NCBI GenBank assembly: GCA_021323155.1
Contig: JAJTCI010000017.1
Location: 1-15,263 of the forward strand
Direction: 5' to 3'
DNA: 15,263 bases
DNA from: Chitinophagaceae bacterium
GTDB lineage: Bacteria; Bacteroidota; Bacteroidia; Chitinophagales; Chitinophagaceae
Part shown: positions 1-6,791 of the stretch, one piece after another
Layout: the number at the start of each line of letters is the position of its first letter
Position numbering within the stretch: the first letter of the stretch is position 1
Notes under the pieces: model-generated
What the model was told of the DNA's origin: nothing
The model's database searches: none
The model's input: the letters and a program-made list of their open reading frames with translations, nothing else
Made by a program: the position numbers and the translations under genes

Positions 1-197
1 TTTATATCGCTTACCTGGTATTGGGTCCATAAGGCGGAATATCCCTGGTTGGTATGGCCAGTCGTGATGATCGTCTTCAAAGCGGTCTTTAATGACGCGC
101 AGGTAAGACCAGTTGTACTGTTATAATAACCGGAAGGCGGTTGCGCATTTCCTATGATTGAACATACCAGCAGGAATAGTAAAAAGCTGCGCTTCAT
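1..197 (-). CDS. Secreted endonuclease I family protein, N-terminal fragment (runs off the left edge)
   Basis: The first 65 codons are present; the rest lies beyond base 1. The start is the ATG read from 197 down. Residues 1-18 form a Sec signal peptide (MKRSF, then a Leu/Val-rich core, ending at GNAQ). The mature start has PPSGYYNS, then TGLTCASLKTAL and later ALWTQYQVSDI. From memory this is the usual N-terminus of secreted Bacteroidota proteins of the endonuclease I family (PF04231), non-specific nucleases that degrade extracellular DNA or RNA. The catalytic region is not in the window, so activity cannot be judged. A TAACTTAG box lies 21 bp upstream. The aspartic protease gene follows upstream on the same strand, 61 bp away, so the two could be co-transcribed, although this gene seems to have its own promoter. 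Confidence 0.72.
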   Translation of the reverse strand, partial: MKRSFLLFLLVCSIIGNAQPPSGYYNSTTGLTCASLKTALKTIITTGHTNQGYSALWTQYQVSDI

Positions 198-217
198 ACG
201 ACAGGATTTTGAACCGG

Positions 218-225
218 CTAAGTTA
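218..225 (-). promoter_or_regulatory. Candidate -7 box of the nuclease gene
   Basis: On the minus strand the sequence reads TAACTTAG, one base away from the Bacteroidota -7 consensus TAnnTTTG. It ends 20 bp before the ATG at 197. I see no convincing TTG -33 element at 19-21 bp spacing, so confidence is modest. A perfect palindrome (238-249) lies just upstream, between the expected -33 and -7 positions. Confidence 0.35.
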
Positions 226-258
226 GTTTGAATGCTTTGCCCGCGGGCAGCCCGGCGA

Positions 259-1482
259 CTATTTTTTCCTTAGGATATTACGAACCTTCATGAACAGGAT
301 CTTGGGCACTCCGTCACGCATTACGATCACCTTGATCCTGGTAGTGGAATTCTGGAGCAGCGTTCTGTAAACCTGTATGTTGCGTGTGAAGTTGTTATCA
401 ACGGCAATTACCCGGTCATTCTCTTTGAAACCGGCCTTGTCGCCGGGCGATCCTTTGATCACATCGATCACCATGATCTCGCCATTCTCGATATAAATAC
501 CGAGGCCGGTATAAGAATAATCGAATGGCTGGTAGAACTGCTTGTTCGGCTGCAGGTGGATCACCTGCTCAGGATAGTTCAATACAACGTTGAATCTCCT
601 CAGCAGGTCATTACCTATCAGCCCGCCTGTATTGGGATACGATGTTACATTGAACTCATCGTTAAAGACCAGTGTGGGTACTTTACGGAAGCGATACGGT
701 CCGATCTTTACTTCCTTTACTACTGTCAGCTGCATGGGTCGCTTTCCGCCAAGCCCCTCAGCCTGCGTTGAAAACATGCGTTTGCCATTTTGAAACATTG
801 AACTGTCTTTGGCAAACTCCTCAGTCATCAGGAAACAAAGTCCCGCCCCGGTATCAAAATAGAAATTGCTTTGCACGGTTTTATTTTCTTTTATAACGGC
901 GGGCTGCATAGGTATGGACGAAAAAACGGGTCGCATCAGCTGGCCCCCCTTCGGGTATTTGTAGTTCCCCGGAGTATAAACACTCATTACGTGTTCATCG
1001 TAGTCAAGGGCCACGATATAGCGCCTCAGGAAACTGTAACCAATGATACCATCGATCTGCAGGCCATAGACACTGGTAAGCAGGTCATAGTCATTGATAT
1101 GAAAATCCAGGTTAGAAACAGAAAGACCTGGCAGCCGCAGCGTATGGTTCATACTGAACTCTACGTTCTTGATACCACCGATGCCTCGTATGGTCTTCTC
1201 GGAAGCCACGCGCTTCAGGCCCAAATATGCACAGGTTGTCGAGTCGATCGAGATACCTCCGCTGCCTGTATCGAGTATGAAATTCAGTGTGTCTGAAAAA
1301 TCGTCCAGTTTTGCTTCCAGGATAATGATACCACCACTAAGTAACTGGAACGGGAATTTTGTCAGCAACTTTGCTTCCGGTGGATCAATGATCTCCTGCG
1401 CCTTTGCCTGTAGACAGAACAGGATCCCCGGAACAATGACGAGGAAGAAAAGGAAGACAGCTTTTATCTTTAATCGGGTCAT
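259..1482 (-). CDS. Secreted retropepsin-like aspartic protease with C-terminal PDZ domain
   Basis: The protein has 407 residues. Residues 1-29 are a signal peptide ending AKAQ, so it is exported, probably to the periplasm. The first protease lobe carries the catalytic motif DTGS (71-74) and the matching second element IDGIIGYSFL (143-152). A second lobe repeats this pattern with DTGA (210-213) and GGLIGNDLL (286-294). Each lobe therefore holds its own Asp-Thr-Gly and hydrophobic-Gly element, as in the aspartyl protease families PF13650/PF13975, and both aspartates are retained. Residues about 325-400 form a PDZ domain (GLGIYIE, then GSPGDKAGF with NDRVIAVD), which usually binds C-termini or misfolded substrates. 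The substrate is unknown. The gene diverges from mqnC across a 181-bp gap. The family call is firm; the role in envelope protein turnover is inference. Confidence 0.88.
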   Translation of the reverse strand: MTRLKIKAVFLFFLVIVPGILFCLQAKAQEIIDPPEAKLLTKFPFQLLSGGIIILEAKLDDFSDTLNFILDTGSGGISIDSTTCAYLGLKRVASEKTIRGIGGIKNVEFSMNHTLRLPGLSVSNLDFHINDYDLLTSVYGLQIDGIIGYSFLRRYIVALDYDEHVMSVYTPGNYKYPKGGQLMRPVFSSIPMQPAVIKENKTVQSNFYFDTGAGLCFLMTEEFAKDSSMFQNGKRMFSTQAEGLGGKRPMQLTVVKEVKIGPYRFRKVPTLVFNDEFNVTSYPNTGGLIGNDLLRRFNVVLNYPEQVIHLQPNKQFYQPFDYSYTGLGIYIENGEIMVIDVIKGSPGDKAGFKENDRVIAVDNNFTRNIQVYRTLLQNSTTRIKVIVMRDGVPKILFMKVRNILRKK

Positions 1483-1645
1483 TAGCCAACGGTCTTGTGA
1501 AAAGCCAGGTTGAATCGCTCTTTAAAATAACACTTATCCGGCGATTGCCGTGCTATCCATGTAATTGACAACCAGTTTGCTTATTTTGATGCAGTGGACA
1601 CCCTTTTTCCGGGAACATATTTCTCATTTTCAGCCGGATGCGGCT

Positions 1646-1653
1646 TAACTTTG
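1646..1653 (+). promoter_or_regulatory. Candidate -7 box of mqnC
   Basis: TAACTTTG matches the Bacteroidota -7 consensus TAnnTTTG exactly. It ends only 10 bp before the ATG at 1664, so the transcript would have almost no leader; a start at the in-frame ATG at 1670 would leave slightly more. A poor TTTC at 1620-1623 is the only -33 candidate (22-bp spacer). Confidence 0.45.
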
Positions 1654-1663
1654 CGCTCGTTAA

Positions 1664-2797
1664 ATGCCCATGTCGCAGCTAAAAGAACTATACAGGAAAG
1701 CCCTCGATTTTGAGTTTCTTACCATTGAAGAAGGGATGTTGCTTTTCAATGAGGCGCCACTTACCGAGTTGATGTACGTGGCTGATGAATTGAGAAAGAA
1801 GCAGGTGCCGCACGGCAAGGTCACCTGGCAGATCGACCGTAACGTCAATACTACGAACGTTTGTATCGCCAACTGTAAATTCTGCAACTTCTATCGCATT
1901 CCCGGCCATTCGGAAGCCTATATCACCGATATGCCCACGTACCGGCAAAAGATCGAAGAGACCTTTAAATATGGTGGAGACCAACTGCTCCTCCAAGGGG
2001 GACATCACCCGGGACTGGGACTCGACTTCTACACGAAGACGTTTAGCCAGCTCAAACAGGAATACCCGCAACTCAAGCTGCATGCCCTGGGCCCCCCGGA
2101 AGTAGCGCATATCTGTAAACTTGAGAAAGCCTCTCACCACGAAGTGCTGAAAGCCCTCAAGGAAGCTGGCCTGGATTCTTTGCCGGGTGCGGGAGCCGAG
2201 ATACTTGTAGACCGCGTCCGAAGGCTGATCTCGAAAGGTAAATGTGGGGCTGATGAATGGCTCGATATCATGCACGAAGCGCATAAGCTCGACATCACCA
2301 CCAGCGCCACAATGATGTTCGGGCACGTGGAAACGCTCGAAGAGAGATTCATTCACCTCGCCAGGATCAGGGAGGTGCAATCGCGCAAACCGGAACATGC
2401 TAAAGGTTTCCTGGCTTTTATCACCTGGACATTCCAGGACGTGGACACACTGTTGGCAAGGATCCGCGGGGTCCACAACCTGGTTACCGCCGAAGAGTAC
2501 ATCCGTATGGTGGCCATTAGCAGGATCATGTTGCCGAACGTGAAGAACATACAGGCATCCTGGCTCACTGTCGGGAAACAAACCGCGCAGATCTGTCTTC
2601 ACGCGGGCGCCAATGATTTTGGTTCGATCATGATCGAGGAGAACGTCGTGAGTGCGGCAGGCGCCCCGCACCGGTTCACCTATCGTAGCATGCAGGATGC
2701 GATCCGCGAAGCTGGATTTGAACCGCAGCTGCGTAACCAGCAATACGAGTGGCGGGCGGTACCTGAAGCCATCCAGGAACAGGTGATCAACTACTGA
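1664..2797 (+). CDS. mqnC: Cyclic dehypoxanthine futalosine synthase (radical SAM), menaquinone synthesis
   Basis: This 377-residue radical SAM enzyme cyclises dehypoxanthine futalosine to cyclic dehypoxanthine futalosine in the futalosine route to menaquinone, acting in the cytosol. The Fe-S cluster cysteines are visible as CIANCKFC (C67, C71, C74; CX3CX2C), preceded by WQIDRNVNTTNV and followed by NFYR, which is the MqnC pattern. Further MqnC-like segments are QLLLQGGHHPGLGLDFY (107-123), HALGPPEV (140-147) and DSLPGAGAEILVDRVRR (171-187). Length is normal for the family. The related CofH and MqnE enzymes share the cysteine motif, but the GAGAEILVDRV and QGGHHP segments favour MqnC. An in-frame ATG at 1670 is an alternative start. 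No other mqn gene is in the window. A 68-bp gap separates it from the asparaginase-like gene. Confidence 0.93.
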   Translation: MPMSQLKELYRKALDFEFLTIEEGMLLFNEAPLTELMYVADELRKKQVPHGKVTWQIDRNVNTTNVCIANCKFCNFYRIPGHSEAYITDMPTYRQKIEETFKYGGDQLLLQGGHHPGLGLDFYTKTFSQLKQEYPQLKLHALGPPEVAHICKLEKASHHEVLKALKEAGLDSLPGAGAEILVDRVRRLISKGKCGADEWLDIMHEAHKLDITTSATMMFGHVETLEERFIHLARIREVQSRKPEHAKGFLAFITWTFQDVDTLLARIRGVHNLVTAEEYIRMVAISRIMLPNVKNIQASWLTVGKQTAQICLHAGANDFGSIMIEENVVSAAGAPHRFTYRSMQDAIREAGFEPQLRNQQYEWRAVPEAIQEQVINY

Positions 2798-2814
2798 AAG
2801 TTATTCGTCGCCAC

Positions 2815-2840
2815 GCAACGTAGAACCGATAGAACGTTGC
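2815..2840 (+). other. Intergenic hairpin between mqnC and the asparaginase-like gene
   Basis: GCAACGT (2815-2821) and ACGTTGC (2834-2840) form a perfect 7-bp stem with a 12-nt loop in the 68-bp gap. No T-run follows, so it is not a classical terminator. It could be a partial terminator, an RNA processing or stability element, or chance. Confidence 0.3.
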
Positions 2841-2865
2841 AGCCGGCATCATAAAATTCCACATC

Positions 2866-3354
2866 ATGTCCATTAGAATCTTTGTCACCGGCGGAACCTT
2901 CGATAAAGAATACAACGAGTTAACAGGCCAGCTCTATTTCAAAGACACACAGCTACCCGAGATGCTGGTGCTGGGCAGAAGCCGGCTCGATGTACAGGTC
3001 AGAACCCTTATGATGATCGACAGCCTGGAGATGACCGATATGGACCGCGAACTCATTGCCGACCATTGTATTAAGTCGGACACGGATAAGATCGTTATTA
3101 CGCATGGAACAGATACCATGGCCCATACAGCGGAGGTACTCGCTAAGAAAGTTACGGGCAAAACGGTCGTTATCACGGGTGCCATGATTCCGTATAAATT
3201 CGGCAGCTCTGATGGGTTGTTTAACCTTGGCAGCGCACTGGCTTTCGTTCAGTCACTGCCGCCGGGTGTCTACGTGGCAATGAATGGTAAAATCTTCCGG
3301 GCCGGTAATGTGCGTAAGAATAAACAAACCGGCGAATTCGAAGAGATCGGCTAA
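2866..3354 (+). CDS. Single-domain asparaginase-like protein
   Basis: At 162 residues this is about half the length of a type I/II L-asparaginase (about 320) and matches only the N-terminal catalytic domain. The key residues align with E. coli AnsB by eye: TGGT (8-11) supplies the first catalytic Thr (T11, as T12 in AnsB); HGTDT (80-84) supplies T82 and D83 (as T89, D90); SSDGLFNLGSA (114-124) matches the conserved ADGPFNL stretch; and K151 in GNVRKN fits K162. The whole C-terminal domain, which contributes to the active site and dimer contacts of true asparaginases, is absent. There is a clean stop and no sign of decay downstream. Amide hydrolysis is possible but not proven. It shares one base with the following hydrolase start (TAATG), so the two are probably translationally coupled. 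Confidence 0.8.
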   Translation: MSIRIFVTGGTFDKEYNELTGQLYFKDTQLPEMLVLGRSRLDVQVRTLMMIDSLEMTDMDRELIADHCIKSDTDKIVITHGTDTMAHTAEVLAKKVTGKTVVITGAMIPYKFGSSDGLFNLGSALAFVQSLPPGVYVAMNGKIFRAGNVRKNKQTGEFEEIG

Positions 3355-4049
3355 TGAAAGACTTGCTACTGCTTCATGGCGCTATTGGCAGCGCCGCGCA
3401 AATCGCGCCGCTAAAAGCCCTCCTGGAACCACAGCTCCGCGTACACACTCTTGATTTCCCCGGCCATGGGGGCACCGGCATGCCTGCTGAATTTTCTATA
3501 CCCGCGTTCGCCCGGTTCGTCGCAGAGTTTTTAGACGAACAGCAACTGGAAAATGTAAGCGTTTTTGGATACAGCATGGGTGGATACGTGGCAATGTATA
3601 TCGCGCGCAATTATGGAAAGCCTTACTTCAGCCGCATCATCACCCTTGGCACCAAGTACCACTGGGATGAACCCGTCGCTGAAAAAGAAACCCGCATGTT
3701 GCGTGCGGAAGTTATTGAGCAAAAGGTGCCAGCGTTTGCGGAAGTCTTAAAGGAAAGACATTCCCCCAATGACTGGAAAGCCGTTCTCTCTATGACCGCA
3801 GAAATGCTGTTGGAAATGAGTAGGAACAGCCCGTTACGGGAGGAGGATTTTTCGCACATCTATTTACCGGTAGTAGTGATGCTGGGTGATGGAGATAAGA
3901 TGGTGACCCTTGACGAAAGCACTACCGTGGCCAACATGCTACCCGCTGGTCAATTCAGGTTATTGACTGGTACACCTCACCCCTTAGAGCAGGTGAATGC
4001 CCAAATGCTGGCAGGGGAAATTCAAAAAATTCTGGGCCGGCAGTCCTGA
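3354..4049 (+). CDS. Alpha/beta hydrolase
   Basis: A 231-residue cytosolic alpha/beta hydrolase fold protein without a signal peptide. LLLHGAIGS (5-13) is the strand plus oxyanion-hole HG. DFPGHGGTG (34-42) is the usual loop. GYSMGGYVAM (72-81) is the nucleophile elbow with S74. LGDGDKMV (177-184) carries the acid (D179 or D181), and TPHPLEQV (207-214) carries the catalytic H209. All triad positions are filled, so the enzyme should be active as an esterase, thioesterase or C-C hydrolase; the substrate cannot be read from the sequence. MenH of the classical menaquinone route has this fold, but the neighbouring mqnC belongs to the other route, which needs no MenH. The start overlaps the asparaginase-like stop by one base. 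Confidence 0.85.
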   Translation: MKDLLLLHGAIGSAAQIAPLKALLEPQLRVHTLDFPGHGGTGMPAEFSIPAFARFVAEFLDEQQLENVSVFGYSMGGYVAMYIARNYGKPYFSRIITLGTKYHWDEPVAEKETRMLRAEVIEQKVPAFAEVLKERHSPNDWKAVLSMTAEMLLEMSRNSPLREEDFSHIYLPVVVMLGDGDKMVTLDESTTVANMLPAGQFRLLTGTPHPLEQVNAQMLAGEIQKILGRQS

Positions 4050-4078
4050 AAACTTACAATCGTTCACCACATATCCGC

Positions 4079-4086
4079 TACCTTAG
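4079..4086 (+). promoter_or_regulatory. Candidate -7 box of the ketoacyl synthase gene
   Basis: TACCTTAG matches TAnnTTTG except for one base. It sits 20 bp before the ATG at 4107 and overlaps the upstream in-frame GTG at 4086. If real, it rules the GTG out as a start because that codon would lie in the promoter. Confidence 0.35.
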
Positions 4087-4106
4087 TGCCCATCGTAGAA
4101 GTGACT

Positions 4107-5183
4107 ATGCCTTTAAGAAGTGTTATAACAGGATCAGGTTGTTATGTGCCAACAGAAGTAAAGACAAACCGGGATTTTACCGTTCATGATTTCTATGCCG
4201 ACGATCACAAGCGGATCGAAACTGCCCCCACCGAGGTGGTGGAGAAATTCCGCCAGATCACCGGTATCGAAGAAAGAAGGTATGCATCGGTTGAACTGAA
4301 CTCTGCCGAGATCGGTGGATTTGCAGCCCGCGAGGCCATGGCAGACAGCGGCATCGACCCCGAAACGCTGGACCAGGTGATCGTGGCCCAGAACTTCGGT
4401 AACGTCATCAAGCACACCATCCAGACCGACAACGTTCCGTCTATCGCATCGCGCATCAAAAACGCGCTGGGCATTAAGAACCCGAATTGTATTGCTTACG
4501 ATATATTATTTGGCTGCCCGGGCTGGGTACAGGGGATGATACAGGCGGATGCTTTCTTTAAAGCAGGCATGGCGAAAAAATGCCTCGTGGTTGGTACCGA
4601 AACACTCAGCCGGGTAATCGACATGTACGATCGCGACAGCATGATCTTCTCCGATGGCGCGGGCGCAGTGGTAGTGGAGGCGAAAGAAGTGGAAGAGAAG
4701 GGCAGCGGTATCCTGGGATCATCTATGCAATCGCATTGCGGCGAGGAAGCCTACTATATCTATATGGGCAAATCAAATTTTCCCGCTTCCGACCCCCGGG
4801 TAAGGTATATCAAAATGAAAGGGAGAAAGGTCTACGAGTACGCCATGAAATATGTTCCACTGGCCATGAAGGACTGCCTGGATAAAAGCGGAGTGAACAT
4901 CAAAGACCTGAAGAAAGTATTCCTCCACCAGGCCAATGAAAAAATGGACGATGGCATCATCAAGGCGCTCTATAAGCTGTATGGAATTCGGGATGTTCCG
5001 GAGCACATCATGCCCATGAACATCCATACCTTCGGCAATAGCTCTGTTGCTACGGTGCCCACCCTTTATGACCTGGTAAAGCGCGGTAAGATGGACAACC
5101 ACGCCCTGGAAAAAGGAGATGTGGTATTATTTGCCTCTGTTGGGGCAGGAATGAATATCAACGCGTTTAGTTATCGGGTTTAA
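4107..5183 (+). CDS. 3-oxoacyl-ACP synthase III family protein (FabH-like)
   Basis: A 358-residue thiolase-fold condensing enzyme. FabH proteins join acyl-CoA primers to malonyl-ACP to start fatty acid synthesis. The catalytic triad is complete: Cys137 in ILFGCPGW, His274 in FLHQANEKM and Asn311 in HTFGNSSVATVPT. Other landmarks are RSVITGSGCYVPTE at the N-terminus, TETLSRVID and the C-terminal SVGAGMNINAFSYRV. An in-frame GTG at 4086 would add seven residues (MPIVEVT); I prefer the ATG at 4107 because the family usually starts just before RSVITG and a promoter-like box covers the GTG. The length (slightly over E. coli FabH, 317) fits the Bacteroidota paralogues. Whether it is the house-keeping FabH or a paralogue making branched or special acyl chains cannot be told here. 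Confidence 0.88.
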   Translation: MPLRSVITGSGCYVPTEVKTNRDFTVHDFYADDHKRIETAPTEVVEKFRQITGIEERRYASVELNSAEIGGFAAREAMADSGIDPETLDQVIVAQNFGNVIKHTIQTDNVPSIASRIKNALGIKNPNCIAYDILFGCPGWVQGMIQADAFFKAGMAKKCLVVGTETLSRVIDMYDRDSMIFSDGAGAVVVEAKEVEEKGSGILGSSMQSHCGEEAYYIYMGKSNFPASDPRVRYIKMKGRKVYEYAMKYVPLAMKDCLDKSGVNIKDLKKVFLHQANEKMDDGIIKALYKLYGIRDVPEHIMPMNIHTFGNSSVATVPTLYDLVKRGKMDNHALEKGDVVLFASVGAGMNINAFSYRV

Positions 5184-5208
5184 CAACTGGCACATAATTT
5201 ATTACTAA

Positions 5209-5227
5209 GCTGGGTATAAGAACCAGC
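5209..5227 (+). promoter_or_regulatory. Small hairpin directly before the AI-2E transporter start
   Basis: GCTGG (5209-5213) and CCAGC (5223-5227) can pair with a 9-nt loop, ending one base before the ATG at 5229. It would cover the ribosome-loading site. The stem is only 5 bp, so it may be chance. Confidence 0.25.
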
Positions 5228-5228
5228 A

Positions 5229-6338
5229 ATGGCTGAAACCCTTCGTTTTCCTTACTATGCTAAAGTCGCGTGTGTACTGCTGGCCCTGTTCCTGCTGTTC
5301 CATGTGATCTATATCGGTCAGTCCATCCTGCTGCCGATCGTATTCTCATTTTTGCTCGCGATACTATTACGGCCACTCGAAGCATTTATCACGCGCTGCC
5401 GTGTACCGAAAGCAGCCGCCATCCTGCTCTCCATTGTTATCGCGGTGATGTTTGTCTATGGCATCGTTGACTTTATTTCCAGGCAGGTGGCTTCTTTTAT
5501 GAGTGATCTCCCCGCCATCGAGCGCAATATGAATACACTCTGGCGCGAAATAAAGGAATGGGGATACGAGACTTTTGGCATCAACTATAAACAGCAGGAC
5601 CAGATGCTCGAAGGTGCTAAGGCCGAGACCATCGATAGCCTGGGGAAGTCCGGCACCTTCAACCTGATCACCGCTTCAGTACTCACATTAACACTGATAC
5701 CGATCTATGTATTCCTCTTCATGTATTACCGCCCGATGTTGTTGCAATTTATCGTCGACCTCTTTGATGATAAACACGTGGACCGCGTCCGCGAGGTGAT
5801 ACGCGAGATCAAGAATGTCATTCAACATTTCGTGGTGGGAATTCTGATAGAGACAGGTATCGTAGCCGCGGCGAATACGATCGGGTTACTCGCCCTCGGT
5901 GCTCCCTATGCCGCTTTGCTTGGGATACTCGGTGCGTTACTCAATATGATACCCTATATCGGTGGCATCGTGCAACTGCTTTTCTCAGGCCTGGTGATCT
6001 ACTCCAACACCGGTTCCATTTCATTGCTTGCCTGGTCCACCGGCATTCTTTTGTTCGTGCAATTCGTAGATAATAATATTCTTGTTCCACTCATCATTGG
6101 CACCAAAGTGCAGCTCAATTCCCTCATATCGATCGTAGGTGTCCTGGTAGGCGGGGCCTTGTGCGGCATCGGCGGAATGTTCCTGGCGATACCTGCACTG
6201 GCGATCTGTAAAGTGATATTCGACCGGGTCGATGACCTGAAGCCCTGGGGACGACTCTTTGGTACAGAGGATGACCCTTCTAAGAGCTACCTGAAGATAC
6301 CTCGGCGAAAAAAGAAAACGCCGCCAGCAAAAGCATAA
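5229..6338 (+). CDS. AI-2E family transporter
   Basis: A 369-residue integral inner-membrane protein of the AI-2E transporter family (PF01594, older name UPF0118). Hydrophobic segments lie at about 13-48 (two), 62-83, 146-170, 200-225, 226-256, 264-290 and 297-330, with a soluble stretch at 85-140. The family signature is clear: ALLNMIPYIGGIV (236-248), then FVDNNILVPLIIGTKVQLN (279-297) and GGMFLAIPALAICKVIFD (315-332). The C-terminus is basic (PRRKKKTPPAKA). Members were named for export of autoinducer 2 (TqsA), but others are Na+/H+ antiporters, so the substrate is open. It follows the FabH-like gene by 45 bp on the same strand. Its TAA stop abuts the stop of the opposing lipoprotein gene with no spacer. 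Confidence 0.9.
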   Translation: MAETLRFPYYAKVACVLLALFLLFHVIYIGQSILLPIVFSFLLAILLRPLEAFITRCRVPKAAAILLSIVIAVMFVYGIVDFISRQVASFMSDLPAIERNMNTLWREIKEWGYETFGINYKQQDQMLEGAKAETIDSLGKSGTFNLITASVLTLTLIPIYVFLFMYYRPMLLQFIVDLFDDKHVDRVREVIREIKNVIQHFVVGILIETGIVAAANTIGLLALGAPYAALLGILGALLNMIPYIGGIVQLLFSGLVIYSNTGSISLLAWSTGILLFVQFVDNNILVPLIIGTKVQLNSLISIVGVLVGGALCGIGGMFLAIPALAICKVIFDRVDDLKPWGRLFGTEDDPSKSYLKIPRRKKKTPPAKA

Positions 6339-6536
6339 CTATTTTGTTTTGGGCCGTTTCAACGAATCGACATCTTTTGCATCGCCCGGGTGGGAGTCAA
6401 AGACGGTCGATGGTCCGGCAGGGAATGTATCGTTTAACATGTTGGCGGTATCCCTGTTTGCTTTCGCCGCATCATCATTCCCGCAGGATACAATGATGGC
6501 TGTCACCAATGTCAGCCCGTAGTACCTTGTTTTCAT
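6339..6536 (-). CDS. Small putative lipoprotein (65 aa)
   Basis: I do not recognise the mature part. The N-terminus MKTRYYGLTLVTAIIVSCGNDD has a charged start, a short hydrophobic core and a lipobox-like VSC with acylated Cys18, followed by GNDD, typical of Bacteroidota lipoproteins. The remaining 47 residues are polar and probably disordered (Asp, Lys, Pro rich). It is convergent with the AI-2E transporter, with stop codons touching, and divergent from the sigma factor gene across 255 bp. Envelope location is supported by the lipobox; no function can be offered. It is short, so there is some chance it is not a gene, but the lipobox architecture makes it credible. Confidence 0.68.
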   Translation of the reverse strand: MKTRYYGLTLVTAIIVSCGNDDAAKANRDTANMLNDTFPAGPSTVFDSHPGDAKDVDSLKRPKTK

Positions 6537-6588
6537 CTTTTATTATTTATCATCAGGAAATATTGAAACAATACGAATCACGCAAACC

Positions 6589-6620
6589 GGCAGTAATTCC
6601 TGCCAGTGAAGGAATTTTTT
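6589..6620 (+). other. Overlapping alternative hairpins, one followed by a T-run
   Basis: GGCAG (6589-6593) can pair with CTGCC (6600-6604). Alternatively AATTCC (6595-6600) can pair with GGAATT (6611-6616), and that stem runs into a T-tract (TTTT to 6620). The two stems share bases and exclude each other. On the plus strand this resembles a weak terminator, but no plus-strand gene ends here (the transporter stops 250 bp earlier, beyond an opposing gene). Confidence 0.3.
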
Positions 6621-6692
6621 CTTATAAGGCTCAATTTTCCTGCCATCGAATTTATGTGCGGCATTATTTTCATCCTTATAATGCTGGGATTC

Positions 6693-6722
6693 ATTGATTA
6701 TCTCCAGTTTGATTTATTTTTG
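6693..6722 (+). promoter_or_regulatory. Promoter of the sigma factor gene
   Basis: TATTTTTG (6715-6722) is an exact match to the Bacteroidota -7 box TAnnTTTG, with ATTG at 6693-6696 as a -33 element after an 18-bp spacer. Transcription would begin near 6729, giving a leader of about 60 nt before the ATG at 6792. Because an upstream in-frame ATG (6606) lies before this promoter, it supports the later start. Confidence 0.55.
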
Positions 6723-6791
6723 ATTTGCCGCCCGTTCCAGGTTAGGACGGTCAAGCGTCAAGATAGAAGTACTAAAGCCGGTTACAGGAAA

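Noticed and set aside
1688..2743. A 351-codon open frame on the minus strand opposite mqnC
   Set aside because: It is the antisense shadow of a clear radical SAM gene with all motifs; its translation has no recognisable domain and no promoter or ribosome site.
3354..4049. The alpha/beta hydrolase as MenH
   Set aside because: The neighbouring mqnC belongs to the futalosine route, which does not use MenH, and the generic triad motifs do not identify the substrate.
6606..6791. A 62-residue hydrophobic N-terminal extension of the sigma factor
   Set aside because: It starts upstream of a near-consensus promoter (6693-6722) and adds a membrane-like stretch not found on sigma factors; the ATG at 6792 gives the normal family N-terminus.
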